64,000 bases of DNA. Origin: a bacterium (GTDB taxonomy: Bacteria > NPL-UPA2 > JAUVJM01). The stretch covers positions 15,913 to 79,912 of the forward strand of contig JAUWGW010000005.1 of assembly GCA_030606215.1 (NCBI GenBank), in the 5' to 3' direction. Shown here one piece after another: positions 63,041-64,000 of the stretch (positions are counted from its first letter, which is position 1; every line of letters begins with the position of its first letter). Under the pieces are notes generated by a model. It made no database searches. It worked only from the letters and a program-made list of their open reading frames with translations, and was not told the DNA's origin. The position numbers and the translations under genes were made by a program.

Positions 63041-63883
63041 ATGGTGAATATGAAATTAAAAAAGTATATCAATAATCCTATTCTGTCTCCTGTAAAGAAG
63101 AATAAATGGGAGAGTTTATCTGTTCGTAATCCCGGTGTTTGGTATGAGAAAGGAACCTTCTACCTTTTATATACTGCAGCAGGAGAGGATAAGGAACATA
63201 TATCTCGTTTCGGATTAGCTACAAGCCATGATGGATTTCACTTTAAGAGAGTTTCTGCTCAGCCCATTCTCTCACCTTCTTTAGATGGTCCGGATTCAGG
63301 ATGCATTGAAGACCCAAGAATTACGAAATTTGGTGACTATTTCTATATCACTTATGTTTATCGTACTTTCCCTCCAGGTCAATACTGGTTGCATCCAGAA
63401 AATGAACCGTGTATGCCTTTTGAGCCTGAAGAAGCGCCACGATTTATTCGTGAGAACCTTGCTGCTACTGGAGTGCTTATGACAAAAGATTTCAAAAGTT
63501 TTCATCGATTAGGAAGAATAACCAGAGCAACTTCTGATGACCGAGACATAGTTTTCTTCCCTGAGAAAGTGAATGGTAAATATGCAATGCTTCACCGCCC
63601 AAAAGAATGGATTGGGGAGAAATATTCCTGCAGATCTCCCTCCATGTGGATTTCATTCTCTGAAGACTTTCTTACCTGGGAAGAAGATTATCTTCTGGCT
63701 CCAACTATTTTCCCCTGGGAAACTAAAAAACTCGGTGCTGGTCCTCCTCTGATAAAAACAGAAGAGGGTTGGATTGTTTTATATCATGGTGTAGATAAAG
63801 AGGGTGTTTATCGGGTTGGAGTGATGCTTTTAGACTATGATGATCCAAAAAAGGTTGTTGCTAGTGTAGTGTTTCATAATTAA
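63041..63883 (+). CDS. GH130 glycoside phosphorylase, truncated
   Basis: A 280-residue GH130 protein with the five-bladed propeller motifs: NPILSPVKKNKWESLSVRNPG, DGPDSGCIEDPRI with the catalytic Asp91, LAATGVLMTKDFKSFHRLGR, DDRDIVFFPEKVNGKYAMLHRP, SPSMWISFSEDFLTW, GPPLIKTEEGWIVLYHGVD. It resembles beta-1,2-mannoside phosphorylases. Family members continue for about 70 more residues (last blade); here the frame ends five codons after VVAS, exactly where an IS630-type element begins. Start ATG 63041 or 63050; no clear ribosome site. Probably non-functional or altered. Confidence 0.88.
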   Translation: MVNMKLKKYINNPILSPVKKNKWESLSVRNPGVWYEKGTFYLLYTAAGEDKEHISRFGLATSHDGFHFKRVSAQPILSPSLDGPDSGCIEDPRITKFGDYFYITYVYRTFPPGQYWLHPENEPCMPFEPEEAPRFIRENLAATGVLMTKDFKSFHRLGRITRATSDDRDIVFFPEKVNGKYAMLHRPKEWIGEKYSCRSPSMWISFSEDFLTWEEDYLLAPTIFPWETKKLGAGPPLIKTEEGWIVLYHGVDKEGVYRVGVMLLDYDDPKKVVASVVFHN

Positions 63884-64000
63884 TTTACCTTATCCAAGAC
63901 ACGTCTGGCACGGCGAACTTTTGCAAGAATTTCTTCCGCTTTCGCCGTCCATGAAAACGATTTGGGATTTTCATTATGCTCGGCTATGTAATCCGTGATG
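63880..64000 (-). mobile_element. C-terminal end of an IS630-type transposase, cut by the window edge
   Basis: The minus strand entering from the right edge reads ITDYIAEHNENPKSFSWTAK and then AEEILAKVRRARRVLDKVN to a stop at 63882-63880. Y-x-x-x-x-N-x-x-P-K-x-F-x-W followed by a helix and KVN is the usual C-terminus of IS630-family DDE transposases. Its stop overlaps the premature end of the GH130 gene. Only 39 residues are inside the window. Confidence 0.8.

Noticed and set aside
1-64000. CRISPR arrays, tRNA and rRNA genes
   Set aside because: Searched by eye for regularly spaced repeats, cloverleaf ends and conserved rRNA blocks; none seen.

Overview
The window reads as a chromosomal segment from an uncultivated, Gram-negative-type bacterium. 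A heptose-phosphate (LPS core) fusion enzyme and a signal-peptide LamG protein with a PEP-CTERM sorting tail indicate an outer membrane. Dense operons with 1-14 base overlaps, frequent GTG/TTG starts, an archaeal-type phosphoglycerate-mutase homologue and a GuaB3-type protein fit candidate phyla such as Omnitrophota or its neighbours; that placement is a guess, since no rRNA is present. Base composition is moderate to AT-leaning. I found no tRNA, rRNA or CRISPR array.

Layout. 1-900: relic of a URO-D family gene, then a MazEF-like toxin-antitoxin (TA) pair. 0.93-10.6 kb, + strand: rplU-rpmA-obgE-proB-proA-nadD-rsfS-argS-lipB-aminotransferase-thrC. 10.6-13.7 kb: accessory island with PIN/RHH and MNT/HEPN pairs, a HicB-like gene, a tyrosine-recombinase relic and a reverse-strand ATPase. 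13.8-25.1 kb: apgM-lysC-cimA-valS-uvrB-nadC-birA-coaX. 25.1-25.7 kb: BrnTA on the minus strand. 25.8-31.6 kb: guaB3-like, dnaE and two membrane proteins. 31.6-36.9 kb: HU plus a tandem glycine riboswitch driving gcvT-gcvH-gcvPA-gcvPB, bracketed by two inverted copies of one ~130-bp repeat. 36.9-41.3 kb: lipoate ligase, serA, a DUF2283/DUF4258 pair and an hldE(C-terminal)-gmhB fusion. 41.4-48.4 kb: GntR-controlled catabolic cluster (two short-chain dehydrogenases, a solute-binding protein without signal peptide, aldehyde dehydrogenase, 2-oxo-acid dehydrogenase E1 alpha and beta). 48.4-49.4 kb: cysK, divergent from hisS. 49.4-60.5 kb: hisS-aspS, a nucleotidyltransferase pair, phoH-ybeY-corC-like-DUF502-mgtE-recO-glyQS and a QueG-like protein. 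60.5-64 kb: a decayed IS200/IS605 transposase, a PEP-CTERM LamG protein, LacI, a truncated GH130 phosphorylase and the edge of an IS630-type insertion sequence.

How the genes fit together. Amino-acid genes dominate: aspartate kinase, threonine synthase and an ApgM homologue that may supply homoserine kinase activity, citramalate synthase for isoleucine, proline from glutamate, cysteine synthase, and a serine/glycine block (serA, gcv). The glycine-cleavage H protein needs lipoate, and both LipB and a LplA-type ligase are here. NAD synthesis (nadC, nadD), CoA (coaX) and biotinylation (birA) are also covered.

The most unusual feature is the load of small palindromic repeats. Some lie inside reading frames and are translated in frame (valS twice, lplA, the hldE-gmhB linker, possibly birA). 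Others are GTAG-plus-hairpin REP-like units and a MITE-like family. TA modules are also dense (about seven), and three genes (brnT, gntR, cysK) have promoters placed so that their mRNAs would be leaderless or nearly so.
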